Assembly (NCBI RefSeq): GCF_003515705.1 | Contig: NZ_QWEH01000002.1 | Coordinates: 248,001 to 312,000, forward strand | Reading direction: 5' to 3' | Source of the DNA: Oceanobacillus profundus | Lineage (GTDB): Bacteria; Bacillota; Bacilli; Bacillales; Amphibacillaceae | Length of the DNA: 64,000 nt | Part shown: piece by piece, positions 10,254 to 18,182 of the stretch | Layout of the letters: each line of letters opens with the position of its first letter | How positions within the stretch are numbered: position 1 is the first letter of the stretch | The notes under the pieces: generated by a model | What the model was told of the DNA's origin: nothing | Database searches by the model: none | What the model saw: only the letters and a program-made list of their open reading frames with translations | Program-made: the position numbers and the translations under genes

Positions 10254-10628
10254 ATGACACATATGCACATTACAGGATGGGTATTAGGATTAATTTTGTT
10301 CATCGTTGCAATCGTAATGCAAAAACAAGGAAAAGCAAAACCAGCGAAAATCGTTCACATGATCTTACGTCTAGTTTATCTGTTTATTCTGTATACAGGT
10401 ATTGTACTCGTGTTGGATTATTTCAGTGGCGGCTATCAAATGCCATATCCGGCTGAAGCTGCTACAAAGGGAGCTGCAGGAATCTGGCTTATTGCAGCAA
10501 TGGAAATGATTCTTGTAAAGTTAGGCAAAGGAAAACCAACAAAAGGTGTTTGGATACAATTTTGGATTGCACTTCTCATTGTACTCGTACTTGGCTTTTT
10601 CCGTTTGCCAATGGGCTTTTATTTTTAA
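10254..10628 (+). CDS. yisL: YisL family membrane protein (DUF1516)
   Basis: A 124-residue protein with four hydrophobic segments. It starts MTHMHITGWVLGLILFIVAI and has the basic loop KQGKAKPAKIVHMILRLVYL, typical of the YisL/UPF0344 family found across Bacillaceae. Its function is not known. A very good ribosome site (AAGGAGG, 7 bp from the ATG) fixes the start. It is transcribed divergently from rocD and ends in its own terminator, so it is probably monocistronic. Confidence 0.85.
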   Translation: MTHMHITGWVLGLILFIVAIVMQKQGKAKPAKIVHMILRLVYLFILYTGIVLVLDYFSGGYQMPYPAEAATKGAAGIWLIAAMEMILVKLGKGKPTKGVWIQFWIALLIVLVLGFFRLPMGFYF

Positions 10629-10638
10629 TAGCGAAGGT

Positions 10639-10668
10639 AAAAGGCTGTCCATTTTGGGCAGTCTTTTT
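10639..10668 (+). terminator. Terminator after yisL
   Basis: AAAGGCTGTCC and GGGCAGTCTTTTT form a stem with G-U pairs around the loop ATTTT, followed by T residues. Confidence 0.75.
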
Positions 10669-10796
10669 AAATGTATTTAACCCAATAATGTGAAGGCTTT
10701 TCAACAATCCAAGCAATGGGATTGACTATTTTTCTCCTTCCTTAATAATTAAGTAAAGAGATAGTTTACAGCTTGAAAAGCGATGGAGGATTATTT

Positions 10797-12290
10797 ATGA
10801 AAAAAATAGCAGGGGTGTTTTTAGCAGTAGGTTTAATAGCTTTTATGACATTTGTTCCCAATGTTGCAGCTGAAAGAGAACGGGGACTAGAGGATGAAAT
10901 TATATATAACATTTTGATTGATCGTTACAATAATGGCACACCGACTAATGATACTCAAGTAAATCTTGATGATCCTCAAGCATACCACGGAGGGGACCTT
11001 CAAGGAGTAATTGCAAAGCTCGATGACTTACAGGAAATTGGGGTTACAACAATCTCTTTATCCCCTTTGATGGAAAATAGTGACAATGGGTTCCATGGCT
11101 ATTGGATTGAAGATTTTTATCAGGTGGAAGATCATATTGGAACAATGGAAGACTTACATACGTTGATTGAAGAAGCACATAATCGTGATATGAAAGTAGT
11201 TATAGAATTTGTTACGAATTATGTTGCTGCAAGTCATCCAATCGTCGATGATTCAGAAAAAGCAGATTGGTTTATTGACAATGAGTTGACAGAGCCAGCT
11301 TGGATGGAGAACACTGTTCGTTTAAATTTAGAGCATCCGGAGGTGGAAGCTTATTTACTAGACGTTGCTGCGTATTGGATGGAGGAAACAGCAATTGATG
11401 GCTTTAAGCTTCATGCAGTTGATCAAGCACCATTGACATTTTTGGAGAGCTTTACACAGTATATAAAAGAATTGAATCCTGAATTTTATCTGCTCGGTGA
11501 TATCCTCATTACGGATGCGGATAATGCTGAATTAATAAACGACACTGCATTGGATGCGGTAGGCAATATGCGCTTAAATGATGCAATGGTGGAGGTTTTT
11601 GCTGAACCAGACAATGCGGTGGAAAATATTTATGAAGTATGGCAAACAGCAAAAAATCAGCAGCCTTTATTGTATATGGATGATTTTAATTCAGAACGCT
11701 TTACACAGAAATTTTCTGAGAATGGAAGAAATACGCTAACAACGTGGTCATTGGCATTAACTTATATGTATACAACACCAGGAGTGCCAATGTTGCTTCA
11801 GGGAAGTGAACTTCCGATGTATGGCACAGAAGCAGAGGAATCCCAGCGTTTAGTACCATTTAATAGTGGAGAACCAGATTTAAAGGAATTCCATAATCGA
11901 ATCTCAGCATTACGCAATGAGTTTCCAGTGCTGCGGTATGGTGATTTTGAAATCGTTGATTCTTCTGGTGCGCTAAGCGTCTTTAAACGAACCTATAATG
12001 ATGAAACAATGTATATCGCAATTAACAATGGTAGCGAGTCAGCATATGTTGATGTTTCAGACATACCTTCAAATATGGAGTTAAGAGGATATCTCGGTGA
12101 TAATCTAGTAAGAGAAAATGAAAATGGTAATTACCGAATTGGTTTAGCGCGAGAGAGTGCTGAAGTGTATACCGTTCAAACAGACGCAGGCTTTAATTGG
12201 TTATTTATCGGGTTTGTCGTCGGTGTGTTTGTTTTGTTTATTGGGGCAATTATATTCTTAAGTGCTAAACAAAAGAAGTCGAACATGTAA
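10797..12290 (+). CDS. Membrane-anchored GH13 (alpha-amylase fold) protein with degenerate catalytic sites
   Basis: A 497-residue protein with an N-terminal signal peptide (MKKIAGVFLAVGLIAF to NVAA), an alpha-amylase (beta/alpha)8 domain, a small C-terminal beta domain, and a C-terminal membrane helix (LFIGFVVGVFVLFIGAIIF) with a basic tail. It is therefore probably held on the outer face of the membrane. GH13 folding marks are clear: DRYNNGTPTND, YHGGDLQGVIAKLDDLQEIG, GFHGYW. All three catalytic acids are changed: the nucleophile in GFKLHAVD is His206, the acid/base in LLGDIL is Asp235, and the third acid in MDDFNSERF is Asn298. Region I (VIEFVTNY) also lacks the usual Asp and His. It is probably not a normal glucosidase and may bind glucans instead. 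The ATG at 10797 follows GGAGGA; the TTG 24 bp upstream is not credible. Confidence 0.85.
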   Translation: MKKIAGVFLAVGLIAFMTFVPNVAAERERGLEDEIIYNILIDRYNNGTPTNDTQVNLDDPQAYHGGDLQGVIAKLDDLQEIGVTTISLSPLMENSDNGFHGYWIEDFYQVEDHIGTMEDLHTLIEEAHNRDMKVVIEFVTNYVAASHPIVDDSEKADWFIDNELTEPAWMENTVRLNLEHPEVEAYLLDVAAYWMEETAIDGFKLHAVDQAPLTFLESFTQYIKELNPEFYLLGDILITDADNAELINDTALDAVGNMRLNDAMVEVFAEPDNAVENIYEVWQTAKNQQPLLYMDDFNSERFTQKFSENGRNTLTTWSLALTYMYTTPGVPMLLQGSELPMYGTEAEESQRLVPFNSGEPDLKEFHNRISALRNEFPVLRYGDFEIVDSSGALSVFKRTYNDETMYIAINNGSESAYVDVSDIPSNMELRGYLGDNLVRENENGNYRIGLARESAEVYTVQTDAGFNWLFIGFVVGVFVLFIGAIIFLSAKQKKSNM

Positions 12291-12300
12291 TTGACATATG

Positions 12301-12343
12301 GACAAGGCTCTCCAAAAGGAATGTTCCTGGAGAGCTTTGTCGA
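12301..12343. terminator. Bidirectional terminator between GH13 and SDR genes
   Basis: GACAAGGCTCTCC pairs with GGAGAGCTTTGTC with one G-U pair. It separates two convergent genes. Confidence 0.82.
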
Positions 12344-12349
12344 ATTTAG

Positions 12350-13222
12350 TTAGCCGTTTACAATTGTACCGCCATTAATGTGAATCATTTGGCCAGTAAT
12401 ATAGCTTGCATCTTCACTTGCTAAATAGACATACGCTGGTCCTAATTCTTGTGGCTGACCAGGTCGCTTCATTGGTGCATTTGCACCAAAATTACTTACT
12501 TTATCCTCCGTAAAGGATGCTGGGATTAAAGGTGTCCAAATGGGCCCTGGTGCAACCCCGTTTACTCGAATGCCTTTATCAACAAGGGAGCCGGAAAGCG
12601 ATCTTGTAAAGGAAGTAATCGCTCCTTTTGTAGCAGAATAATCAATTAAATCTACATTTCCTTTATAAGCGGTAATCGAGGACGTATTAATTATGCTGCT
12701 ACCTGATTTTAGGTTCGGTAATACAGCTTTTGTCAGATAAAACATACTGAAAATATTGGTTCGGAACGTTTTTTCCAGTTGTTCACTTGTAATGTCCATA
12801 ATACTATTCTGTATGTGCTGTTCAGCAGCGTTATTAACGAGTATATCAATTTTACCGAATGTGTCTAATACCTCGGTAACAGCAGCCTCACAAAATGATT
12901 GATTCCCAATATCGCCGTTAATTAAAATACATTTCTGACCTTCATTTTCAATCAGTCTTTTTGTATCATTCGCATCTTCATGTTCATCCAAGTAAATAAT
13001 TGCGACGGATGCACCTTCTCTTGCAAAGTGTACACTTACGGATCTACCGATTCCACTGTCACCGCCAGTAATAATGGCAACCTTATCCTTTAATTTATCA
13101 CTGCCTTTGTATTCGTTTCGAATATATGCTGGTTCTGGATTCATTTTTGCTTCAATTCCGGGCTGTTTGTGTTGTATTTGAGCCGGAGGGGTTTGTGTTC
13201 CGTTTTTTTGTTCCATTTCCAT
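12350..13222 (-). CDS. SDR family oxidoreductase (YdaD/YhxC-like)
   Basis: A 290-residue short-chain dehydrogenase/reductase. The Rossmann motif is IITGGDSGIGRSVSVHFA, NNAAEQH follows, and the catalytic Ser/Tyr/Lys are in INTSSITAY and YSATKGAI. The N-terminal extension (about 45 residues, with TPPAQIQHKQPGIEAKM) is characteristic of the YdaD/YhxC subgroup, many of which are general-stress genes in Bacillus. The substrate is unknown. The start is the ATG at 13222, directly behind AAGGAGG; the frame extends 20 codons further upstream without a ribosome site. Confidence 0.88.
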   Translation of the reverse strand: MEMEQKNGTQTPPAQIQHKQPGIEAKMNPEPAYIRNEYKGSDKLKDKVAIITGGDSGIGRSVSVHFAREGASVAIIYLDEHEDANDTKRLIENEGQKCILINGDIGNQSFCEAAVTEVLDTFGKIDILVNNAAEQHIQNSIMDITSEQLEKTFRTNIFSMFYLTKAVLPNLKSGSSIINTSSITAYKGNVDLIDYSATKGAITSFTRSLSGSLVDKGIRVNGVAPGPIWTPLIPASFTEDKVSNFGANAPMKRPGQPQELGPAYVYLASEDASYITGQMIHINGGTIVNG

Positions 13223-13338
13223 GATAAAAGTTCCTCCTTGAAAATTGCTTATTAACAATGTACCCGGATCGTGGAATTTCAATCATGGAAAATAGATTAG
13301 GAAAACTTGAGATTGGGAATTACAAGCAATGGATACGG

Positions 13339-13536
13339 TTAAACTTTTTTCTCAATTGACATTTCATGTGCAGAAACAGCACCCTTTTCATGCAAACAAT
13401 TATAAAACGCACGATATGTTTTAAGGTCAATTTCGCCATGGATATATTTTTTCTGGCAATAGTCTAATAAATTATCAATCGTTTGCGGGGCAAATTTGTG
13501 TTCCATCTCAAAGGCGTCCAATAATTCGTTCAGCAT
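13339..13536 (-). CDS. YppF-like small protein
   Basis: A 65-residue charged, probably helical protein. The central stretch NLLDYCQKKYIHGEIDLKTYR and the end EKGAV resemble the YppF family of Bacillaceae, whose function is unknown. A ribosome site (GGAGG) precedes the ATG. It lies upstream of the SDR gene on the same strand with about 115 bp between them. The family call is from memory of the motif and is moderate in certainty. Confidence 0.6.
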   Translation of the reverse strand: MLNELLDAFEMEHKFAPQTIDNLLDYCQKKYIHGEIDLKTYRAFYNCLHEKGAVSAHEMSIEKKV

Positions 13537-13868
13537 GGAAAACCTCCATCATAAGTTATTTATACATTCATATGTTGAAGGAGGCTCATTCATACTACTT
13601 TTTCAAGTTACTGCTGTTTGATGTCGCATGGGAAAGCTTCCATTACACGGTTATTCTCTACACTGTAAACACTATATTGATCGCAGGAAAAAGTATAGAT
13701 TGTATTACCAATGGTAATAATCCGCCTTATTTAGACCTATTCAGGGTAATCTTGTTGTTCTTTAAGTTGATGTGTTTGGGAGTTAGTTCCCATTCTATAT
13801 TTTAAACGTATCAATTTAAGGTAATAAAAAAAGCCTTTCCCATTTTACTGGAACAGACTTTAAGATTA
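13537..13868. other. Intergenic stretch with a terminator only
   Basis: 332 bp between the YppF-like gene and the DegV gene. The far end holds the DegV terminator (13825-13862). The rest shows no convincing gene: a 77-codon + strand frame at 13572-13805 has no ribosome site and an unlikely composition. Confidence 0.6.
13825..13862 (-). terminator. Terminator after the DegV gene
   Basis: Read on the - strand, AAAGTCTGTTCC pairs imperfectly with GGGAAAGGCTTT and is followed by a run of seven T. Confidence 0.6.
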
Positions 13869-14735
13869 TCATTTGGTTGGTTTGTTTGAGAAGAATAACG
13901 CGATAGTTCCGGGTCCTGAATGCGAACCGATTGCAGAACCGACCATCTCAATCAGAATGTTATCTTTTTCTACACCAAATTTTTCACTGATCATGGAAGC
14001 TAGCTTTTCAGCAGTTTCAAGGGCATCACCATGACTAATACCGATCGTTTGATTTTGAAAATCAGTTCCACGTTTTTCCATGAGTTCAAGCATTCTGCCA
14101 AGTACTTTTTTTGAGCCTCTAATTTTTTCAAGCGGGATTAATTTCCCGTCTTCAACATGGAGTAAAGGTTTGATTTTAAGTAATGTACCGACAAATGCTG
14201 CAGTTTTACTGACACGCCCACCGCGATATAGGTATTCTAAATCATCTACCGTAAAAATATGCTCCATATGTTCAGCTTGATAGGTAGCGGCTTCCATGAT
14301 TTCTTCTAAGCTGGCACCATTTTGTGCAAGTTTTGCAGCGTGCAGGACAACGAGCCCATATCCAATTGAGGCGCATTTAGTATCGATAATGTGAATGGGC
14401 GCATCCGGGTATTCTTCCTTTACTTCCTGTTCCATCATTTTAGCAGTTTGATAAGTACCTGATAGAGCAGAAGAGAAAGCAATGTAAACCAGAGGCTTAT
14501 TTGCTTTGGCATAAGTCGTGAAAACAGATTTAAATGTTTGTGGTGAGACCTGAGAAGTTTTCGGAGATTTCCCATCTCTCATTGCGTTATAGACACTTTT
14601 AGGTTCAATAGTTTTTCCGTCTTCGTATTCTTTTTCTTCTAAATGAACGGTTAATGATACCATTTCGATGTTAAATTCGTTATAATGTTTCAATGATAAA
14701 TCACTTGCTGAGTCAGCGAGAATTTGTATCGTCAT
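13869..14735 (-). CDS. DegV family fatty-acid binding protein (YitS-like)
   Basis: A 288-residue DegV protein. These bind a fatty acid between two domains; characterised members (FakB) present fatty acids to the kinase FakA. Visible family motifs are the N-terminal ILADSASDLS, the SPKTSQVSP segment with the conserved Thr-Ser, FSSALSGTYQTA, and YLYRGGRVS with the Gly-Gly-Arg. Its position next to yitT and the yitU/V/W-like genes matches B. subtilis yitS. It is divergent from yitT, with 166 bp between them. No fakA-like gene is nearby. Confidence 0.9.
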   Translation of the reverse strand: MTIQILADSASDLSLKHYNEFNIEMVSLTVHLEEKEYEDGKTIEPKSVYNAMRDGKSPKTSQVSPQTFKSVFTTYAKANKPLVYIAFSSALSGTYQTAKMMEQEVKEEYPDAPIHIIDTKCASIGYGLVVLHAAKLAQNGASLEEIMEAATYQAEHMEHIFTVDDLEYLYRGGRVSKTAAFVGTLLKIKPLLHVEDGKLIPLEKIRGSKKVLGRMLELMEKRGTDFQNQTIGISHGDALETAEKLASMISEKFGVEKDNILIEMVGSAIGSHSGPGTIALFFSNKPTK

Positions 14736-14901
14736 TTTTTCACCTACATTCTAAATTCTTTCTATGTCTAGTTTATAGCTATCTAGTGCTTTAGTCAAAG
14801 TATAATCCAGTAATAGTTAGAATTATCTACAATATTGAAGATGGTTGAAATTACTACTAAAGGTGTATGAAGTATATTAAAGAGGAGGTTGAAGTGCTAC
14901 T

Positions 14902-15744
14902 ATGTTTATGATGGAAGCAAAACGCATAATTGTTGTGATATTCGGTGCGTTATTAAATGCAATTTCGTTAAACTTTTTCTTAATTGGAGCAAATGTATAT
15001 GCAAGTGGGTTTACCGGGGCAGCCCAGCTGCTATCAAGTGTGTTTAATGATTTTATCGGAATTGGTATCAGTACAGGGATCTTGCTTTTTGTACTAAATA
15101 TTCCGGTTTTACTTTTAGGCTGGTATAAAGTTGGTAAAGGTTTTACGATTTACAGCATTATCTCTGTATTCTTCTCCACGCTTTTCTTAGAGGTTATTCC
15201 TGTAATCGAGCTTTCTGGTGATATTATATTGAACGCAGCATTTGGTGGGGTTATTGGTGGCGTTGGAGTAGGTATCACACTAAAAATCGGTGCTTCTACT
15301 GGAGGGATGGATATTGTAGCGATGATTTTATCGCGCTTGAAGGATAAGCCGATTGGTAATTACTTTTTAGTGATGAATGCCGTCATTATTTTGTTTGCTG
15401 GAATTTTATACGAACCTGAGAATGCGTTGTACACAATGGTTACGTTATATGTATCGACACGGGTAATTGATGCGATTCATACACGACATGAGAAAGTTAC
15501 AGCATGGATTGTTACACTTAAAGCAGATGAATTACAGGAAGCAATTCATCGAAAAATGATTCGGGGTATAACAATTTTGCCTGCAAAGGGAGCTTACACG
15601 AAAGCAGACAAAAGTGTAATGTATCTTGTAATTACACGTTATGAGTTATATGACTTAGAAAAAATAATTAATGAGGTAGATCCAACTGCGTTTACAAATG
15701 TTGTGGAAACTGCAGGTGTGTTTGGTTCTTTCAGACGTGATTGA
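14902..15744 (+). CDS. yitT: YitT family membrane protein (DUF2179)
   Basis: A 280-residue protein with five or six membrane segments (residues 8-175) and a soluble C-terminal DUF2179 domain. The membrane part shows GANVYASGFTGAAQLL and the family motif GASTGGMDIVAMIL. The role is unknown; the family is widespread in Firmicutes. AGAGGAGG lies 13 bp before the first ATG, so translation may start at one of the further ATGs at 14908 or 14911. A lipoprotein gene follows 14 bp downstream, probably cotranscribed. Confidence 0.9.
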   Translation: MFMMEAKRIIVVIFGALLNAISLNFFLIGANVYASGFTGAAQLLSSVFNDFIGIGISTGILLFVLNIPVLLLGWYKVGKGFTIYSIISVFFSTLFLEVIPVIELSGDIILNAAFGGVIGGVGVGITLKIGASTGGMDIVAMILSRLKDKPIGNYFLVMNAVIILFAGILYEPENALYTMVTLYVSTRVIDAIHTRHEKVTAWIVTLKADELQEAIHRKMIRGITILPAKGAYTKADKSVMYLVITRYELYDLEKIINEVDPTAFTNVVETAGVFGSFRRD

Positions 15745-15758
15745 TAGGAGAATGACAA

Positions 15759-16145
15759 ATGAGATATTTCATGCTTATAATTATAGTTTTTTTGCTGGCG
15801 GCATGTGGAAATGAAAATCAAGCAGCAGAAAATAATAATTCAATCGTATTTCAAAATATTGATGTTGTATCAGATGCAAATGAATTTGTGTTAACCGGTG
15901 AAGTTGCTGCGACAGAAGGGGAATTTTTCTATGTTATCGAACAAGGAGACGAGCAAATTTCTGAAGAAAAACGAATTTCTATCGCACAGAAATCAGGTGA
16001 TTGGGTGGAATTTGAAATTAAAGAAAAGCTATCTGAGGCTGTGATTGAAAGTAACAATCCACCAATTATGATGTTATATGGAAAAAATATGGACGATGAA
16101 ATTGTAAACCCGAACTATATTCCAGTTGATATAAAAAAGGAATAA
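15759..16145 (+). CDS. Small lipoprotein of unknown function
   Basis: A 128-residue protein with a short signal peptide and the lipobox LLAAC (Cys at about residue 16), so it is probably lipidated and exposed outside the membrane. The mature part is acidic and beta-rich, without a family I recognise. It follows yitT by 14 bp and ends at a strong terminator, suggesting a two-gene operon. Confidence 0.8.
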   Translation: MRYFMLIIIVFLLAACGNENQAAENNNSIVFQNIDVVSDANEFVLTGEVAATEGEFFYVIEQGDEQISEEKRISIAQKSGDWVEFEIKEKLSEAVIESNNPPIMMLYGKNMDDEIVNPNYIPVDIKKE

Positions 16146-16173
16146 AATCGGTATCGTGAAATGTGTACTATTA

Positions 16174-16215
16174 AAGCAAGAGGTTAACCAGAAGAAATGG
16201 TTAACCTCTTGCTTT
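16174..16215. terminator. Bidirectional terminator, long perfect stem
   Basis: AAAGCAAGAGGTTAACCA and TGGTTAACCTCTTGCTTT form an 18-bp perfect stem around the loop GAAGAAA, between convergent genes. Confidence 0.92.
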
Positions 16216-16221
16216 ATGTAC

Positions 16222-16485
16222 TTAATATCCGTGTTTTTCAAAAATCTCTAGTACTTTTGGATTTAAAGTATCCCACTCCACATCAAACTGTTTATTAACA
16301 GTGATGAAGTTTTGGTAGCCAAATACATTATCTACTTCTTCAAGTTCCATCAAATCATTTAAAATATCGTATTCGCTTGTATTGCCTGGCATAACGGAAA
16401 CGCTATTTGTGCCTTCAAAAATTAACTTGTCCGTAGTAAATTTCATCGCATTAGGGTTAGGTGTAGCTTCTATGCGAACTCCCAT
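16222..16485 (-). CDS. NifU N-terminal domain (Nfu-N) protein
   Basis: An 87-residue protein with the Nfu/NifU N-terminal domain fold signature EATPNPNAMKF near its start and SEYDILNDLMELEEVDNVF in the middle. Such domains accompany iron-sulfur scaffold proteins, but the Cys-X2-Cys scaffold domain is absent, so a direct cluster role is only inferred. The start is the ATG at 16485, behind AGGAGGG; the frame continues 30 codons upstream without a ribosome site. Confidence 0.82.
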   Translation of the reverse strand: MGVRIEATPNPNAMKFTTDKLIFEGTNSVSVMPGNTSEYDILNDLMELEEVDNVFGYQNFITVNKQFDVEWDTLNPKVLEIFEKHGY

Positions 16486-16613
16486 AACAAAATCCCTCCT
16501 AAACATACTTACTTCTATAGTAGCAGAAATGTGTATAAAAAAAAAGAAAGACCCATGTGTGATGGTCGAATTCAAACAGTTTAAATGAATAGTGCAGAAT
16601 AGAGCGCTTAAAT

Positions 16614-16646
16614 AAAAAATCTCCCTGAACGACAGGGAGATTTTTC
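16614..16646 (-). terminator. Terminator, probably for the DUF3813 unit
   Basis: AAAATCTCCCTG and CAGGGAGATTTT form a perfect stem around AACGA. T/A tracts on both sides allow either direction. Confidence 0.85.
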
Positions 16647-16704
16647 ATTTAGCAAACCAGCTTCATTATTTTGCTTAATGAATTAGAGATTGCTTAAGAA
16701 TTCA

Positions 16705-16896
16705 TTACTGTAATTGATTGTGCTGTTTCAACTGCTGTTCAAGTTGTTGTAATTGATTGCGTTCCTCAGGTGTAGCCTCGGTGTAGGCTGCTTGCACTGC
16801 GTTTTGCGCAGCTTGCTTATCTTGGGAGTTAGCATTGCCTTGCATCATCATGTTTGAAACTGCGTCTTTAGCTTGCTGGAATAGGTTGTTTTGCAC
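16705..16896 (-). CDS. DUF3813-like small protein
   Basis: A 63-residue, Gln/Ala-rich helical protein (NLFQQAKDAVSNM, then TEATPEERNQLQQLEQQL). The pattern of an LFQxAxxAV start and a C-terminal QLxxLxxQL helix resembles the DUF3813 family of Bacillaceae, of unknown role. GTG is the start, 6 bp from AGGAGGG. It is probably cotranscribed with the 40-codon gene 26 bp upstream. Confidence 0.72.
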   Translation of the reverse strand: MQNNLFQQAKDAVSNMMMQGNANSQDKQAAQNAVQAAYTEATPEERNQLQQLEQQLKQHNQLQ

Positions 16897-16922
16897 CTAA
16901 AACCCTCCTAGATTGTGGTTGT

Positions 16923-17045
16923 CTACTTCTTCATGATTTGTTCTTCGTCCGATAAAGTGGAACGATAGGTGAAAACCTCTGCATGTTTTTTGACAGAAGC
17001 GGCACCCTGATGAATGAAACGCTTCGATTTACTTCGTTTGCCCAA
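16923..17045 (-). CDS. 40-residue basic peptide gene with TTG start
   Basis: A short frame read here from the sequence: TTG at 17045, stop TAG at 16923. An AAGGAGG site lies 7 bp upstream, as good as any in the window. The product begins MGKRSKSKRFIHQGAASV and ends SDEEQIMKK; it is basic at the N-terminus and mixed in charge afterwards. I recognise no family. It lies 26 bp before the DUF3813-like gene on the same strand. Codon usage looks normal for the window. Small proteins of this size in this neighbourhood are easily missed by gene finders. Confidence 0.6.
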   Translation of the reverse strand: MGKRSKSKRFIHQGAASVKKHAEVFTYRSTLSDEEQIMKK

Positions 17046-17102
17046 GACGAAAACCTCCTTGGATAATAACGAATTACTCGGAACAGATGCTAAAAGTAAA
17101 GC

Positions 17103-17133
17103 AAATCAAAAGTGAACGCATCATACGTTCACT
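17103..17133 (-). terminator. Likely terminator after the HAD phosphatase gene
   Basis: AGTGAACG and CGTTCACT pair around a 7-nt loop. On the - strand the stem is followed by TTTTGATTT. It sits about 75 bp beyond the HAD stop codon, so it probably ends that transcript. Confidence 0.5.
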
Positions 17134-17140
17134 AAGTAGT

Positions 17141-17156
17141 ATGGACGATCGTCCAT
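17141..17156. promoter_or_regulatory. Perfect 16-bp palindrome
   Basis: ATGGACGATCGTCCAT is fully self-complementary without a loop, so it is more like a protein-binding site than a hairpin. It lies between the HAD gene end and the promoter side of the 40-codon and DUF3813 genes. The regulator is unknown; TetR-type operators can look like this. Confidence 0.45.
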
Positions 17157-17207
17157 TTTATATAGCTGGTAAGTACTGGCGTATGAAGTAGTGTTCAAAA
17201 AGTTCAA

Positions 17208-18044
17208 TTAAACTGTTTTAACTTTAATCTTTAAATACTCTTCTAGAAAAACACCAATTCCATCTTGTTCATTTGTTAAGGTCTGATATTTTGAAACGGA
17301 CTTCAATTCATCAATTGCATTGCCCATTGCAACGCCGACACCTGCGTAATCAATCATCTCTAGATCATTATCCTCATCACCAAAGGCAATGATACGTTCT
17401 TTTGGAATACCGTAATAATCAGCAATTTTTTGTAACCCAACGGCTTTGTTTATCCCTTTTTTAATGATTTCAATGATATTCCAAGGTGCACCCCATCTAC
17501 GGTGCTCAATAATCTCGGCATGATAATCATCCAGATGGTTACGCAATGACTCAATATGATCTTTTTTCGGGTAAATTAGGACAGAAGTTGGATCCTCTTC
17601 TAATTTATCTTTGATGTTTCCAATAATATAAGGTCGATCTTTTTGAGTTTGGTGGAAAATGTCAATGATCTCCTGGCTGTAATTATCAAGATAAACATCA
17701 TCCATCACTTCAGCCAATATGTTATGAACCTCTAAATCATAGCAGGCATCAATTATGGTATGAGCAGTTTTGAGTGGCATTGGAGTATGCATAGCGAAAT
17801 CCCATGTGCGATCTTGTGGGTGGTGGATTAATGCACCATTAAAATTAACCATGGGAGAGTTTAAGCCAAGTTCATTATAATAATGAATGCTTGCACGGTG
17901 TGGTCTACCAGTAGAAATCACAACGAGATGCCCTTCCTCCATGGCAGTTTGAATCGTTTGCTTCGTTCGAGCACTAATCTCTTGTTTATTCGTTAGAAGT
18001 GTACCATCAAGATCCAACGCAATTAAATGTTTTTTATTTTCCAT
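17208..18044 (-). CDS. HAD family (Cof-type) phosphatase, YitU-like
   Basis: A 278-residue Cof-type HAD hydrolase. The nucleophile motif is ALDLDGTLLT (residues 9-18), the second motif is VVISTGRP, and the metal site is AFGDEDNDLEMI, followed by VAMGNAIDELK. Such enzymes dephosphorylate flavin or sugar phosphates; B. subtilis YitU in this gene context has been linked to flavin mononucleotide hydrolysis, but substrate cannot be read from sequence. The start is the ATG at 18044 with GAGGTG upstream; 56 further codons upstream lack a ribosome site and overlap the divergent esterase promoter. Confidence 0.88.
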   Translation of the reverse strand: MENKKHLIALDLDGTLLTNKQEISARTKQTIQTAMEEGHLVVISTGRPHRASIHYYNELGLNSPMVNFNGALIHHPQDRTWDFAMHTPMPLKTAHTIIDACYDLEVHNILAEVMDDVYLDNYSQEIIDIFHQTQKDRPYIIGNIKDKLEEDPTSVLIYPKKDHIESLRNHLDDYHAEIIEHRRWGAPWNIIEIIKKGINKAVGLQKIADYYGIPKERIIAFGDEDNDLEMIDYAGVGVAMGNAIDELKSVSKYQTLTNEQDGIGVFLEEYLKIKVKTV

Positions 18045-18182
18045 AAAATTCACCTCGTATGTGATAGTGTATAGAGGAAAGCGAAATATGTAAAGTAATT
18101 TTTCCTTTACATTATTTGCAACAAGCTCAAGTTTACCCTTAAAATAGAACGTAGTATAAAGAGAAGGAGCGGAATAACATAC

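Noticed and set aside
10773-10796. Upstream TTG start for the GH13 gene
   Set aside because: It would include the ribosome site in the coding region and spoil the signal peptide.
13572-13805. 77-codon + strand frame
   Set aside because: No ribosome site, no recognisable domain, and unusual composition; treated as chance.
17186-17207. Fourth copy of the dispersed element
   Set aside because: Only a GTTCAAAAAG-like word is present, too short to count as a copy.
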